From Flavobacteriaceae bacterium UBA2765 (GTDB taxonomy: Bacteria; Bacteroidota; Bacteroidia; Flavobacteriales; Flavobacteriaceae): DNA of 64,000 nucleotides. Positions 8,713 to 16,992 of this stretch are shown in pieces. The stretch spans positions 1 through 64,000 of the forward strand of contig DEIV01000007.1 in assembly GCA_002352665.1 (NCBI GenBank), given 5' to 3'. The translations under genes and the position numbers were made by a program. Positions within the stretch are counted from its first letter, which is position 1; every line of letters starts with the position of its first letter. Under the pieces are notes generated by a model, which saw only the letters and a list, made by a program, of their open reading frames with translations, searched no databases and had not been told where the DNA came from.

Positions 8713-9663
8713 TTAATTAAGTTTTAAAATCATTTGTATGTTGCATCTTTCATAAGGAGTTGGATAACCAGATACTTTTTCAAAACCAAGTTTTTGATAT
8801 AGTTTTATAGCAGGCATTAAAATGGTATTACTTTCTAAGTATATTTTCTTTGCTTTTAATGATTTTGCTTTATTAATAATTGCATTTCCAAGTAACCAAC
8901 CTATACCAATGTCTTGAGCTTTAGAAGAAACAGCCATTTTTGCTAATTCAAAATCGCAATCTTCATTATTTGTTTTTAATAAAGCACATACACCAACTGG
9001 CTCATTTTTATATGTTGCAACTAAAATATGACCTCCTTTATCTAAAATATATTCTTTAGGGTTGTCTAAAGCAATGACATCGGCTTCTTCTAATTTAAAA
9101 TACTTGGTAATCCACTCTTTGTTTAACTTTTTAAATTGCATCTGATGTTTTGAAGAATAAGGAATAATTTTTACTTTTTTTGACTCTCTTTTCTTTCTTT
9201 CTTTTTTAACCCTTTCAATTAAAGATTTCTGATTTAATAAATATTCAAACTCCTCCATTGCTTTCCATATATCATGTTGTGTTTGACTTAAAGTAAGCTC
9301 AATTGCACTATTTACATCTGTATATTGATCTTTTATTTTTTTTGAAAGAAGCATTCCTTTTTTAGTAAGTGCAATTATATTTTTCCTACCATCTTTTTTA
9401 TCCTTTTTCTCAGTGATAATATGATCTTTAGACATTTCACTAACAATTTTGCTCACAGAAGGATGTGAATGTCCTATTTCGTTAGCTATTTCTGTAATTG
9501 ATTTTTCTTGGCTTTGTGAAAGTACATAGAAGACGGGGAACCATTTTGGTTTTAATGCAACATCATATAGGTCGTAGATTTCTTTAGCACTTTCTGTAAC
9601 CGTTTCGCTAAGCATACGAAGTCTGCTTCCTAATGCCATTTTTCCAATTTTATTGTAAAACAT
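8713..9663 (-). CDS. MarR-family regulator fused to a GNAT N-acetyltransferase
   Basis: 316 residues. Residues 1-150 form a MarR-type winged helix, with SITEIANEIGHSHPSVSKIV as recognition helix and KKDGRKNIIALTKKG as the beta wing. Residues 165-316 form a GNAT domain, with LAKMAVSSKAQDIGIGWLLG as the acetyl-CoA loop and KIYLESNTILMPAIKLYQKL as motif B. Such fusions are known in Bacteroidetes and other bacteria. A perfect 9-2-9 palindrome lies 15 bases upstream of the start, which suggests autoregulation. The acetyl acceptor and the ligand are unknown. It is monocistronic as far as the sequence shows. Confidence 0.9.
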   Translation of the reverse strand: MFYNKIGKMALGSRLRMLSETVTESAKEIYDLYDVALKPKWFPVFYVLSQSQEKSITEIANEIGHSHPSVSKIVSEMSKDHIITEKKDKKDGRKNIIALTKKGMLLSKKIKDQYTDVNSAIELTLSQTQHDIWKAMEEFEYLLNQKSLIERVKKERKKRESKKVKIIPYSSKHQMQFKKLNKEWITKYFKLEEADVIALDNPKEYILDKGGHILVATYKNEPVGVCALLKTNNEDCDFELAKMAVSSKAQDIGIGWLLGNAIINKAKSLKAKKIYLESNTILMPAIKLYQKLGFEKVSGYPTPYERCNIQMILKLN

Positions 9664-9677
9664 GAGTCTATAATTAA

Positions 9678-9697
9678 TTACGTAATTGATTACGTAA
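9678..9697. promoter_or_regulatory. Probable MarR operator palindrome
   Basis: The sequence TTACGTAAT-TG-ATTACGTAA is a perfect inverted repeat with 9-base arms and a 2-base centre. It ends 15 bases upstream of the start codon of the MarR-GNAT gene. MarR proteins typically bind palindromes of 16-20 bases overlapping their own promoters, so autorepression is the natural inference. Confidence 0.65.
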
Positions 9698-9769
9698 ATA
9701 TATGATTAATTATTAAAACAAGCTTTATAAAAATAATAAATTGATTAATGTTAAAATAGAATAATAAAA

Positions 9770-10141
9770 TCACTCAAAATATAGGCCTTGTATGGTGACT
9801 ATGGTATCACAATTTTCAACATAAATAGCTGTTTCTTTTTCTTGCAGATAGCCATCTATCCAATAATAACGACATGGCTCTTGTCGGGCTTTGCTTTTTG
9901 AAAAATCTATATCACCGTGTAATAGTATCTCGACAATTGAGGTAGAATCAATTTTTTTTTCTTTCATGAGTTGTAATACTTCATCAGTATAAACTCTATG
10001 TTTACTTCTTAGAATTTCTAACATTCTGGCATTGGGTAAATAATTACAAGAAGCATCTTTTCCATTTAAAATGAAGACTAATAAAATAATGCCAAATGAA
10101 AACCCAAAACCAAATAAAAGAAAACGTCTTTTTATATCCAT
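9770..10141 (-). CDS. DUF4258 domain protein with N-terminal membrane anchor
   Basis: 123 residues from the ATG at 10141. One hydrophobic span covers about residues 6-24 and is followed by a small soluble domain (SKHRVYTDEVLQLMKEKKID, then KARQEPCRYYWIDGYL and a terminal beta hairpin IYVENCDTIVTIQGLYFE). This matches DUF4258, a small fold related to toxin-like domains, but no function is established here. The start follows the stop of the alanine dehydrogenase-like gene by only three bases, and I recall this pairing in other Flavobacteriaceae, so cotranscription is likely. Confidence 0.72.
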   Translation of the reverse strand: MDIKRRFLLFGFGFSFGIILLVFILNGKDASCNYLPNARMLEILRSKHRVYTDEVLQLMKEKKIDSTSIVEILLHGDIDFSKSKARQEPCRYYWIDGYLQEKETAIYVENCDTIVTIQGLYFE

Positions 10142-10144
10142 CAA

Positions 10145-11344
10145 CTAAAAGATCAATAAATTAATATCTCTATAGGGTAGGCTAAACCAATCAGCAACAG
10201 CTTTATTGGTTAAGATACCATGATAGAAGTACATCCCTTTTTGTAAACTTCTATCAAATCTTGCGGCATTCTCAATACCACCTTCCTCTCCAATATTCAA
10301 CAGATAAGGCGTGAAAATATTACTGATTGATAACGAAGCTGTTCTAGAATATCTTGATGGAATATTAGGCACACCATAATGAATAACACCATGTTTAATA
10401 ATTGTTGGATCATTATGAGTGGTAATTTCTGAAGACTCAAAGCAGCCGCCACTATCAATACTTACATCAACAATAATAGCACCGTCTTTCATTTTTTGCA
10501 CCATATAATCACTTACTAATATTGGTGTTCTCGTTCGCCCTCTAACTGCCCCAATTGCCACATCGCATCTCATTAATGCTTTTTGTAATGTTTTTGGTTG
10601 AATTGTAGAGGTGTAAATGGGCATACCTAAATTATGCTGTAATCTTCTTAGTTTTGTAATGGAACTATCAAAAACTTTTACTTGAGCACCTAGACCTAAG
10701 GCTGAACGAGCAGCAAATTCACCTACGGTTCCCGCTCCTAAGATAACAATATCGGGAGGAGCCACACCACCAATATTTCCTAGTAATAATCCGTTACCAA
10801 CACTACTTTTATTCATCAGTTCTGCAGCGATCAAAATTGAAGAAATACCTGCAATTTCACTTAAAGATTTTACCACCGGAAAAACACCATGCTCATCAGA
10901 AATAAAATCGAAAGCTATAGCTGTAATACGTTTTTTTGCCAAAGCTTCAAAGTATGTTTTATTTTGAGTTTTTAACTGTAATGCGGAAAATAATAGGCTT
11001 TGTGGATTTATATAAGCAATCTCTTTTAATGAAGGCGGTTCTACCTTTAAGATTAAATTACAGCCAAAAACTTCTTCAGCACTATATGAAATTTTCGCAC
11101 CGGCTTCAGAATAATCATTATCAGTATAATTGGCACCATCTCCGGCTGTAGATTCAATAATGATTCTATGGCCTTGGTTGGTTAATGCTGCTACTGCATC
11201 AGGGGTAAGGCAAATACGTTTTTCTTGTAAATGTGTTTCTCTGGGAATACCAATAAATAATTCGCCTTTTTGCTTTTTAATTTCAAGCATTTCTGGTTTT
11301 GGCATTAACTCTTCCTTACTGAATGGCGAAAATTGTTTACTCAT
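10145..11344 (-). CDS. ald: Alanine dehydrogenase-like protein
   Basis: 399 residues, about 30 longer than classical Ald because of an N-terminal extension. The alanine dehydrogenase/transhydrogenase N domain (GIPRETHLQEKRICLTPDAV) and NAD-binding motif ILGAGTVGEFAARSALGLGA are clear, as is IVDVSIDSGGCFE. Arg43 and Lys100 align with the substrate-binding Arg and Lys of Ald. The position of the catalytic His (LHLA in classical Ald) is Gln123 here (LFSALQLK), so activity as an oxidative alanine deaminase should not be assumed. Its ATG overlaps the TGA of tsaE by four bases, and the DUF4258 gene follows after three bases. Confidence 0.82.
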   Translation of the reverse strand: MSKQFSPFSKEELMPKPEMLEIKKQKGELFIGIPRETHLQEKRICLTPDAVAALTNQGHRIIIESTAGDGANYTDNDYSEAGAKISYSAEEVFGCNLILKVEPPSLKEIAYINPQSLLFSALQLKTQNKTYFEALAKKRITAIAFDFISDEHGVFPVVKSLSEIAGISSILIAAELMNKSSVGNGLLLGNIGGVAPPDIVILGAGTVGEFAARSALGLGAQVKVFDSSITKLRRLQHNLGMPIYTSTIQPKTLQKALMRCDVAIGAVRGRTRTPILVSDYMVQKMKDGAIIVDVSIDSGGCFESSEITTHNDPTIIKHGVIHYGVPNIPSRYSRTASLSISNIFTPYLLNIGEEGGIENAARFDRSLQKGMYFYHGILTNKAVADWFSLPYRDINLLIF

Positions 11345-11790
11345 GGTTGTTCTGTTTCGAGTTTATGGTTTTGTGTTCCGTGTTCAACTATTTTAATCGA
11401 CCTAGATTTATCATCGTTAAGTGTAATATGTATTTCTACAGCATTTAAAGGTAGTAAATTTTTAATATTTTCAGGCCATTCAATTAAACACCAGTGATTC
11501 CTTTCAAAATATTCTTCGATACCAATATCCAAAGCTTCTACCTCATCTTTAATTCTATAAAAATCGAAATGATAAATAATATCTCCTTTAGGGGATAGAT
11601 ACTCATTTACCAAAGAAAATGTAGGTGAGCTAACCACATCATCTACTTCTAATTGTTTTACAATTTCTTTGATCAAAGTGGTTTTACCAACGCCCATTTC
11701 ACCGTAAAACAACAGCATTTTATTTGATGAATCATTGATAATTTGTTTTGCTATTTGTGGTAATTGACTTAACGTATAACTTATATTCAT
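11341..11790 (-). CDS. tsaE: tRNA threonylcarbamoyladenosine biosynthesis ATPase TsaE
   Basis: 149 residues from the ATG at 11790 (MNISYTLSQLPQ). The frame is open further upstream to 11868, but that extension would overlap the YebC gene and is not TsaE-like. Walker A is GEMGVGKTTL, switch region is SSPTFSLVNEY, and YHFDFYRIKDEVEALDIGIEEYF and CLIEWPENI are family hallmarks. TsaE works with TsaB and TsaD to make the t6A37 modification of ANN-decoding tRNAs. The TGA stop overlaps the ATG of the next gene by four bases, indicating coupling. Confidence 0.93.
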   Translation of the reverse strand: MNISYTLSQLPQIAKQIINDSSNKMLLFYGEMGVGKTTLIKEIVKQLEVDDVVSSPTFSLVNEYLSPKGDIIYHFDFYRIKDEVEALDIGIEEYFERNHWCLIEWPENIKNLLPLNAVEIHITLNDDKSRSIKIVEHGTQNHKLETEQP

Positions 11791-11830
11791 TTGATATCCT
11801 TGTGGCTTCAGTTTTTCAAGTCCAATTAAA

Positions 11831-12547
11831 TTACATAACCATAGAATGATATACATTCTGCACATCATCTTCTTCTTCCAGTTTTTCCAACAATTTTTCT
11901 ACTTCACCTTGTTGTTCTTCAGATATTTTTTTTGTTGAAGTTGGGATACGCTCAAAGCCTGAAGATAAAATTTCAATATTATTTTCTTCAAAGAAAGATT
12001 GAATAGCCCCAAATTGCTCAAAAGGAGCATATATAATAACACCTTCTTCATCATCGAAAATTTCTTCTACATCGAAATCAATCAATTCAAGTTCAAGTTC
12101 TTCCATATCCATAGAAATATCTTCTTTCTTAACTGTAAAATTACAGGTATGATCAAACATAAAGACTACTGAACCTGAAGTGCCAAAAGTGCCATCACAT
12201 TTGTTAAATGCTGCTCTAACATTAGCCACTGTTCTATTGTTATTATCTGTTGCTGTTTCAACTAATATAGCTATGCCATGTGGTGCATATCCTTCAAAAA
12301 GTACTTCTTTATAGTTCGCTGTATTTTTATCGGAAGCCTTTTTTATAGCACGTTCTACATTTTCTTTAGGCATATTGGCAGCTTTGGCATTTTGCATTAC
12401 TGCTCTTAAACGCGAATTAGAATCTGGGTTTGGACCTCCTTCTTTTACTGCCATTACAATATCTTTACCAATACGTGTAAAGGTTTTGGCCATGGCTGAC
12501 CAACGTTTCATTTTTCTTGCTTTTCTAAATTCAAATGCTCTTCCCAT
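11831..12547 (-). CDS. YebC/PmpR family protein
   Basis: 238 residues, normal length. The N-terminus MGRAFEFRKARKMKRWSAMA and the following KTFTRIGKDIVMAVKEGGP are the family signature, then NSRLRAVMQNAKAANMPKEN and ILVETATDNNNRTVANVR. Members were described as transcription regulators (PmpR) and, more recently, some as translation factors relieving stalling at proline-rich motifs. The sequence cannot separate the roles. It is 40 bases upstream of tsaE on the same strand. Confidence 0.93.
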   Translation of the reverse strand: MGRAFEFRKARKMKRWSAMAKTFTRIGKDIVMAVKEGGPNPDSNSRLRAVMQNAKAANMPKENVERAIKKASDKNTANYKEVLFEGYAPHGIAILVETATDNNNRTVANVRAAFNKCDGTFGTSGSVVFMFDHTCNFTVKKEDISMDMEELELELIDFDVEEIFDDEEGVIIYAPFEQFGAIQSFFEENNIEILSSGFERIPTSTKKISEEQQGEVEKLLEKLEEEDDVQNVYHSMVM

Positions 12548-12575
12548 TTATGTTGTTTAATCGTTTGTTTTTTGT

Positions 12576-13163
12576 TTAATCACACTTTTCATTGTAATAT
12601 TTTACAAGTTCTTCAATATGTTTTTTTTTATATTTCTTTTTTTGAATTTTTGTGACCAATTCAGGGCAATCTTTAAAATAATTTGAAGCCGCTTTTTTAA
12701 ATTTTTTATCGAAGAATAGGCCATTACTACCAAGATGAGTCACAATTTCTATATTCTCTTTAGCTATATAATAACGGCTAATAGATGAATTTTTTGTTGT
12801 CATAGATCCGTTAGGGCCAGATTTTGAAGAGTGATAGACATCAAAAAATTTGTATAAGTTAACCTTTCCGACTTCTATTTGTTTTAATAATGAATAACCA
12901 TTTTCCGGGATTATTTTATAACAATAAGTAGTGAAATTTTCACTTTTTTTCTTTTCTTTAATTTCAACACACCTTAATTCTTCAAAAGTATATTCAATCT
13001 TTTTATCATCTTTATTCTTTTTAAATAGTATACTCTTTCCATGAGTTATTTTTGCTAAACCTTTGAGTACAGTACTATCTTTAAAATATAAAATGGCTTC
13101 TTGTTTTTGGGCTGCTAGTGGTAACACAACTAGAAATGCAAGTATGAATATTAATTTTTTCAT
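12576..13163 (-). CDS. Secreted hypothetical protein
   Basis: 195 residues. A Sec signal peptide is visible (MKKLIFILAFLVVLPLAAQK, cleavage expected near LAA-QK). The mature part starts with a beta-rich segment (EAILYFKDSTVLKGLAKITHG) reminiscent of the short SH3-like repeats found in Bacteroidetes secreted proteins, and ends in a lysine-rich stretch (KIQKKKYKKKHIEELVKYY). Two or three cysteines are scattered (VCE, YCYK, CPELV, KCD in approximate order). I do not recognise a family. It precedes the YebC gene by 28 bases on the same strand. Confidence 0.65.
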   Translation of the reverse strand: MKKLIFILAFLVVLPLAAQKQEAILYFKDSTVLKGLAKITHGKSILFKKNKDDKKIEYTFEELRCVEIKEKKKSENFTTYCYKIIPENGYSLLKQIEVGKVNLYKFFDVYHSSKSGPNGSMTTKNSSISRYYIAKENIEIVTHLGSNGLFFDKKFKKAASNYFKDCPELVTKIQKKKYKKKHIEELVKYYNEKCD

Positions 13164-13197
13164 GGTTTAATTTATTTCTATTTTCTATTCTCTATTA

Positions 13198-14826
13198 TCA
13201 AACTTGTATCACCCCTAAATTAAATTTCTTTTCAATAGGAGCGTGGTTGGCAGCTTCAATCCCCATAGAAATCCATATTCTAGTGTCCAGAGGATCTATA
13301 ACTCCGTCGGTCCATATTCTTGATGCGGCGTAATAAGGAGAGGTTTGACTATCATAACGCGATTTTATTTTATTAAATAACGCCTCTTCTTTTGCTTTGG
13401 TAATTTTTTCACCCTTTTTCTCCAAAGATGCCTTTTCAATTTGTAATAATACTTTGGCGGCAGAATTACCACTCATTACAGCCAATTCTGCACTAGGCCA
13501 GGCAACAATAAGTCGAGGATCATAGGCCTTGCCGCACATGGCATAATTACCGGCACCATAACTATTACCAATAATAACTGTAAATTTAGGGACAACCGAA
13601 TTGCTTACAGCATTTACCATTTTGGCACCATCCTTTATAATACCACCATGCTCACTTTTACTACCTACCATAAATCCGGTAACATCCTGCAGAAACACCA
13701 ACGGTATTTTTTTCTGATTACAATTGGCAATAAATCTTGTGGCTTTATCTGCAGAATCTGAATAAATTACACCGCCAAATTGCATTTCACCTTTACTATT
13801 TTTAACTACTTTACGCTGGTTGGCCACTATACCCACTGCCCATCCATCAATTCGAGCATAGGCTGTTATTAAGGTTTTTCCATAATTGGATTTATATTCA
13901 TCAAATTCAGAATTATCCATCATGCGTTTAATGATTTGGTACATATCATATTGCTCAGCTCTAGATTCAGGTAGTAATCCGTAAATTTCTTCAGGTTTAT
14001 CCTTAGGTTCTTCTGATTTTATTCTATTGTATCCTGCTTTATCGAAATCGCCTATTTTATCAATTATATTTTTTATAGTATCTAATGCATCTTGATCATC
14101 CTTTGCCTTATAATCGGTTACACCGGAAATTTCACAATGTGTAGTAGCACCGCCCAACGTTTCATTATCAATTGATTCTCCAATGGCGGCTTTTACTAGA
14201 TAGCTTCCCGCAAGGAAAATACTACCTGTTTTATCCACAATTAATGCCTCATCACTCATAATAGGTAAATAAGCTCCACCTGCAACACAACTCCCCATAA
14301 TTGCAGAGATCTGGGTAATTCCCATACTACTCATAATGGCATTATTTCTGAAAATACGTCCAAAATGATCTTTGTCAGGAAAAATTTCATCCTGCATAGG
14401 TAAATACACTCCAGCACTATCTACCAGATAAATAATAGGTAATCTATTCTCTATAGCAATTTCTTGAGCCCTAAGATTTTTTTTACCAGTTATAGGAAAC
14501 CAAGCTCCTGCCTTCACAGTAGCATCATTGGCAACAACTATACATTGTTTGCCTCTAATATATCCAATTTTAATAATAACGCCACCCGACGGACACCCAC
14601 CATGTTCTTCATACATTCCATAACCGGCAAAAGCACCAATTTCAATGCTATTAGTGTTAGGGTCTAGTACATAATCTATACGCTCTCTGGCAGTTAGTTT
14701 TCCTTTGGCATGATGTTTTTCAATACGTTTATCTCCACCACCTTTATAAACTTTGAGAAGTTTTTTTTTGAGTTCTGTGAGCTTTAATCTATTAAAATCT
14801 TCGTTTTTATTGAAGTTGATGTTCAT
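13198..14826 (-). CDS. Acyl-CoA carboxylase beta (carboxyltransferase) subunit, methylcrotonyl-CoA carboxylase-like
   Basis: 542 residues, full length for the family. The N half carries GKLTARERIDYVLDPNTNS, VVANDATVKAGAWFPITGKK, IYLVDSAGVYLPMQDEIFPD and MGSCVAGGAYLPIMSDEAL; the C half carries VFLQDVTGFMVGSKSEHGGI and GNSYGAGNYAMCGKAYDPR, the oxyanion-hole glycine motifs of crotonase-type carboxyltransferases. The pattern around the CoA site resembles methylcrotonyl-CoA carboxylase more than propionyl-CoA carboxylase, which would place it in leucine breakdown. No biotin carboxylase subunit is nearby, so the partner must be encoded elsewhere. Substrate is inferred. Confidence 0.88.
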   Translation of the reverse strand: MNINFNKNEDFNRLKLTELKKKLLKVYKGGGDKRIEKHHAKGKLTARERIDYVLDPNTNSIEIGAFAGYGMYEEHGGCPSGGVIIKIGYIRGKQCIVVANDATVKAGAWFPITGKKNLRAQEIAIENRLPIIYLVDSAGVYLPMQDEIFPDKDHFGRIFRNNAIMSSMGITQISAIMGSCVAGGAYLPIMSDEALIVDKTGSIFLAGSYLVKAAIGESIDNETLGGATTHCEISGVTDYKAKDDQDALDTIKNIIDKIGDFDKAGYNRIKSEEPKDKPEEIYGLLPESRAEQYDMYQIIKRMMDNSEFDEYKSNYGKTLITAYARIDGWAVGIVANQRKVVKNSKGEMQFGGVIYSDSADKATRFIANCNQKKIPLVFLQDVTGFMVGSKSEHGGIIKDGAKMVNAVSNSVVPKFTVIIGNSYGAGNYAMCGKAYDPRLIVAWPSAELAVMSGNSAAKVLLQIEKASLEKKGEKITKAKEEALFNKIKSRYDSQTSPYYAASRIWTDGVIDPLDTRIWISMGIEAANHAPIEKKFNLGVIQV

Positions 14827-15017
14827 ATAATGCTATTCAAAATGCGATTGCTAAAGTACAAAAATGGTTTTTATTTTTCACTTCTAAATCTTTAGTTTGT
14901 TAATTAGGTATTGTTTTATAAGCAATATATAAAAACATAAAAAGGATTCTTTAATAAACTTACTAAATACAGTGATAGCTTAAATTTAAGAAAATAATAT
15001 CCCATGATAATATATTC

Positions 15018-15049
15018 CTTGGAAAATAAAATTAATTTTCATACCTTTG
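15018..15049 (+). promoter_or_regulatory. Bacteroidetes-type promoter for the FMN reductase cluster
   Basis: A CTTG element at 15018-15021 and TACCTTTG at 15042-15049 are separated by 20 bases, close to the TTTG-N19-TAnnTTTG consensus. The start codon is 39 bases downstream. The remainder of 14827-15087 is AT-rich and shows no gene. Confidence 0.6.
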
Positions 15050-15087
15050 TCGTGAATTTAAGCATCTAATAGATATAAAAATTAAGA

Positions 15088-15618
15088 ATGAATAAAAAAG
15101 TATTAGTATTCGCCGGAAGTACGAGTAAGAAATCAATCAATAAGCAATTAGCGTCCTTTGCAGCAACAAAGCTTAAAAATATAAGTTATCAGGTGGCTGA
15201 TTTAAATGATTATCAGGTTCCGCTATTTAGTATTGATGAAGAAGAAAATGGTTTTCCTGAGAATGTCAAAGGCTTTAATGAACTTTTAGATCAATTTGAT
15301 GGTTTTGTAATCTCATTAGCCGAACATAACGGGTCTTATACAGCAGCGTTTAAAAATATATTTGATTGGGTTTCTCGTATGGATAGAAAAGTATTTAGGG
15401 ATAAGCCATTATTATTAATGGCGACCTCTCCAGGAGGTAGAGGAGGAGCTTCAGTTTTAGAATCAGCAAAATCTACTTTTCCACATTTAGGAGCGGTTAT
15501 TGTCGCCACTTTTTCTCTTCCAAATTTTTATGATAATTTTATAGATGGAAAAATGATGGATGGAGAATTTAAAAATAATTTAGTACAAGCTGTTCAAGCC
15601 TTTGAAAAAACAGTCTAA
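15088..15618 (+). CDS. NAD(P)H-dependent FMN reductase, flavodoxin fold
   Basis: 176 residues. The phosphate-binding loop FAGSTSKKSINKQLASF (8-24), the flavin-binding SLAEHNGSYTAAFKNIFDW (about 94-112) and LLLMATSPGGRGGASVLES match the NADPH-dependent FMN reductase family that includes quinone and azo reductases. It likely performs two-electron reduction of quinones or other electrophiles in the cytosol. It heads a plus-strand cluster of redox and stress genes with a MarR regulator and pirin, which supports a role in electrophile detoxification by inference. Confidence 0.88.
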   Translation: MNKKVLVFAGSTSKKSINKQLASFAATKLKNISYQVADLNDYQVPLFSIDEEENGFPENVKGFNELLDQFDGFVISLAEHNGSYTAAFKNIFDWVSRMDRKVFRDKPLLLMATSPGGRGGASVLESAKSTFPHLGAVIVATFSLPNFYDNFIDGKMMDGEFKNNLVQAVQAFEKTV

Positions 15619-15635
15619 CCTTAAAACATTTTAAT

Positions 15636-16070
15636 ATGTCAGATGCAAAAAAAGAAATCGTAAAAGAATATTCTAATGGTGAAATTACCATTTTGTGGAA
15701 ACCAAAAATGTGTATTCATGCAGCTGAATGTGTGAAAAGGTTACCTAATGTATATAATCCTAATGAAAAGCCATGGATTGCCATAGAAAATGCTACAACT
15801 GATGAGTTGAAAGTTCAGGTAGAGGCATGTCCTTCTGGTGCTTTGTCTTATCGGATGAATGATGCAGCAGATACTGAAGAAATGCATACAGAAACGGTAG
15901 TGGAAGTTATGGAAAACGGCCCCTTATTGGTGTATGGAACATTGCATATTACCAATTCTGATGGTACAAAAGAAGTCAAAAATAAAACTACCGCCTTTTG
16001 TAGATGTGGAGCTTCAGCTAATAAGCCCTATTGTGACGGTAAGCATAGGAAAATAGATTTTAAAGGGTAA
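15636..16070 (+). CDS. Ferredoxin-like (Fer4_19) plus CDGSH iron-sulfur protein
   Basis: 144 residues with two iron-sulfur modules. Residues 15-72 form the Fer4_19 divergent cluster domain (MCIHAAEC with Cys26 and Cys32, then ACPSGAL with Cys65). Residues 105-144 form a CDGSH domain: CRCGASANKPYCDGKH gives ligands Cys122, Cys124, Cys133 and His137 of a labile 2Fe-2S cluster of the mitoNEET type. The combination is known in bacteria but its reaction is not. It lies 17 bases after the FMN reductase, so electron transfer or redox sensing in the same pathway is a reasonable inference. Confidence 0.9.
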   Translation: MSDAKKEIVKEYSNGEITILWKPKMCIHAAECVKRLPNVYNPNEKPWIAIENATTDELKVQVEACPSGALSYRMNDAADTEEMHTETVVEVMENGPLLVYGTLHITNSDGTKEVKNKTTAFCRCGASANKPYCDGKHRKIDFKG

Positions 16071-16077
16071 TTTAGTC

Positions 16078-16650
16078 ATGAAATCAAATAGATTAGAGGC
16101 TTTTAGTGATGGAGTGTTGGCGATTGTTATTACTATAATGGTGTTGGAATTTAAGGTGCCTGAAGAGGTTACATTGCATGCATTGATTCCAGTAATTCCA
16201 GTTTTTATAAGTTATGTCATTAGCTTTATTTATATAGGTATTTACTGGAGCAATCACCATCATCTATTTCAAATAACACAAAAAGTGAACGGAAAGATTT
16301 TGTGGGCTAATTACATTTGTTATTTTGGTTATCTCTAATACCTTTTGTAACGTCTTGGATAGGAGAAAATCATGCAGCCTCAACGCCAGTTGCAATTTAT
16401 GGGATTGTATTATTAATGAGTGGTATTGCATATTTTGTTTTACAAAAAGTTATAATAAATTATCATGAGGACGATTTTACCCTTAAAAAAGCAATTGGAA
16501 AAAATATGAAAGGGAAGCTATCATTGGTTTTATATGCGATTGGAGTGTTATTGTCTTTTGTAAACCCTTGGTTAGCTATAGGATGCTATATATTTGTAGC
16601 CGTAATGTGGGTTGTCCCCTGATAAACGAATTGAAAAAAATATTGAATAA
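16078..16650 (+). pseudogene. TMEM175 (DUF1211) potassium channel-like gene with two frameshifts
   Basis: The start MKSNRLEAFSDGVLAIVITI carries the RxxxFSD hallmark of TMEM175 channels, but the frame stops at 16338. Continuing one frame over from about 16312 restores NLHLLFWLSLIPFVTSW, so one T appears to be missing in the TT at 16311-16312. A second shift lies in the CCCC at 16616-16619: removing one C restores VVPDKRIEKNIE, ending in TAA at 16648-16650, directly before the next ATG. The restored protein is 190 residues with about six spans, normal for bacterial TMEM175. The rest of the gene is undamaged, so it is either a very recent pseudogene or carries two sequencing errors. Confidence 0.85.
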
Positions 16651-16899
16651 ATGAAAATAATAATTTACGGAAAGAAAGGCCATGCACATACAGTGGCTTT
16701 TAAAAATTTTTTAAGAATGGCGGAAATTGATTTTGAATATAAAGACCTTGCTATTGACGTAGAAGCTCAAAATCACTCGAAGGAATTGTATGAGGGTGAT
16801 ATTAAGTATCCAACCTTAATAGTTGATGATGAAATTTATAAAACGCCTTCATCTGATTTGTTTAACAAAGTAATGAAAGAGTTAAAATTAAGAGGATAA
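16651..16899 (+). CDS. Glutaredoxin-like protein without redox cysteines
   Basis: 82 residues with the glutaredoxin/thioredoxin layout: strand MKIIIYGKKG, the active-site loop, helix VAFKNFLRMA, strand DFEYKDLAID, the cis-proline segment KYPTLIVDD (Pro54) and a terminal helix. Where glutaredoxins have CPYC, this protein reads HAHT (His11, His13), and no cysteine occurs anywhere. Disulfide chemistry is therefore excluded; metal or ligand binding through the two histidines is only a guess. The ATG directly abuts the TAA of the restored TMEM175 frame. Confidence 0.75.
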   Translation: MKIIIYGKKGHAHTVAFKNFLRMAEIDFEYKDLAIDVEAQNHSKELYEGDIKYPTLIVDDEIYKTPSSDLFNKVMKELKLRG

Positions 16900-16936
16900 A
16901 ATAATAATCAATTAATTTTCCCTTTGGGGAAATAGA

Positions 16937-16983
16937 TCCCGAAGTTTCGGGACAACATAGTTAAATGTCCGCTTGGACGGACA
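16937..16983. repeat. Two adjacent short palindromes before the MarR gene
   Basis: TCCCGAA-GT-TTCGGGA (16937-16952) and TGTCCG-CTTGGA-CGGACA (16966-16983) are perfect inverted repeats, GC-rich against an AT-rich background. The second ends exactly before an ATG at 16984. They lie between the glutaredoxin-like and MarR genes and could be terminator-like hairpins, operators or remnants of an intergenic repeat. Neither is followed by a T run. Confidence 0.55.
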
Positions 16984-16992
16984 ATGAGGTTA

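Noticed and set aside
16651..16899. Selenocysteine or CxxC redox protein
   Set aside because: The active-site codons are CAT-GCA-CAT with no TGA and no cysteine in the frame.
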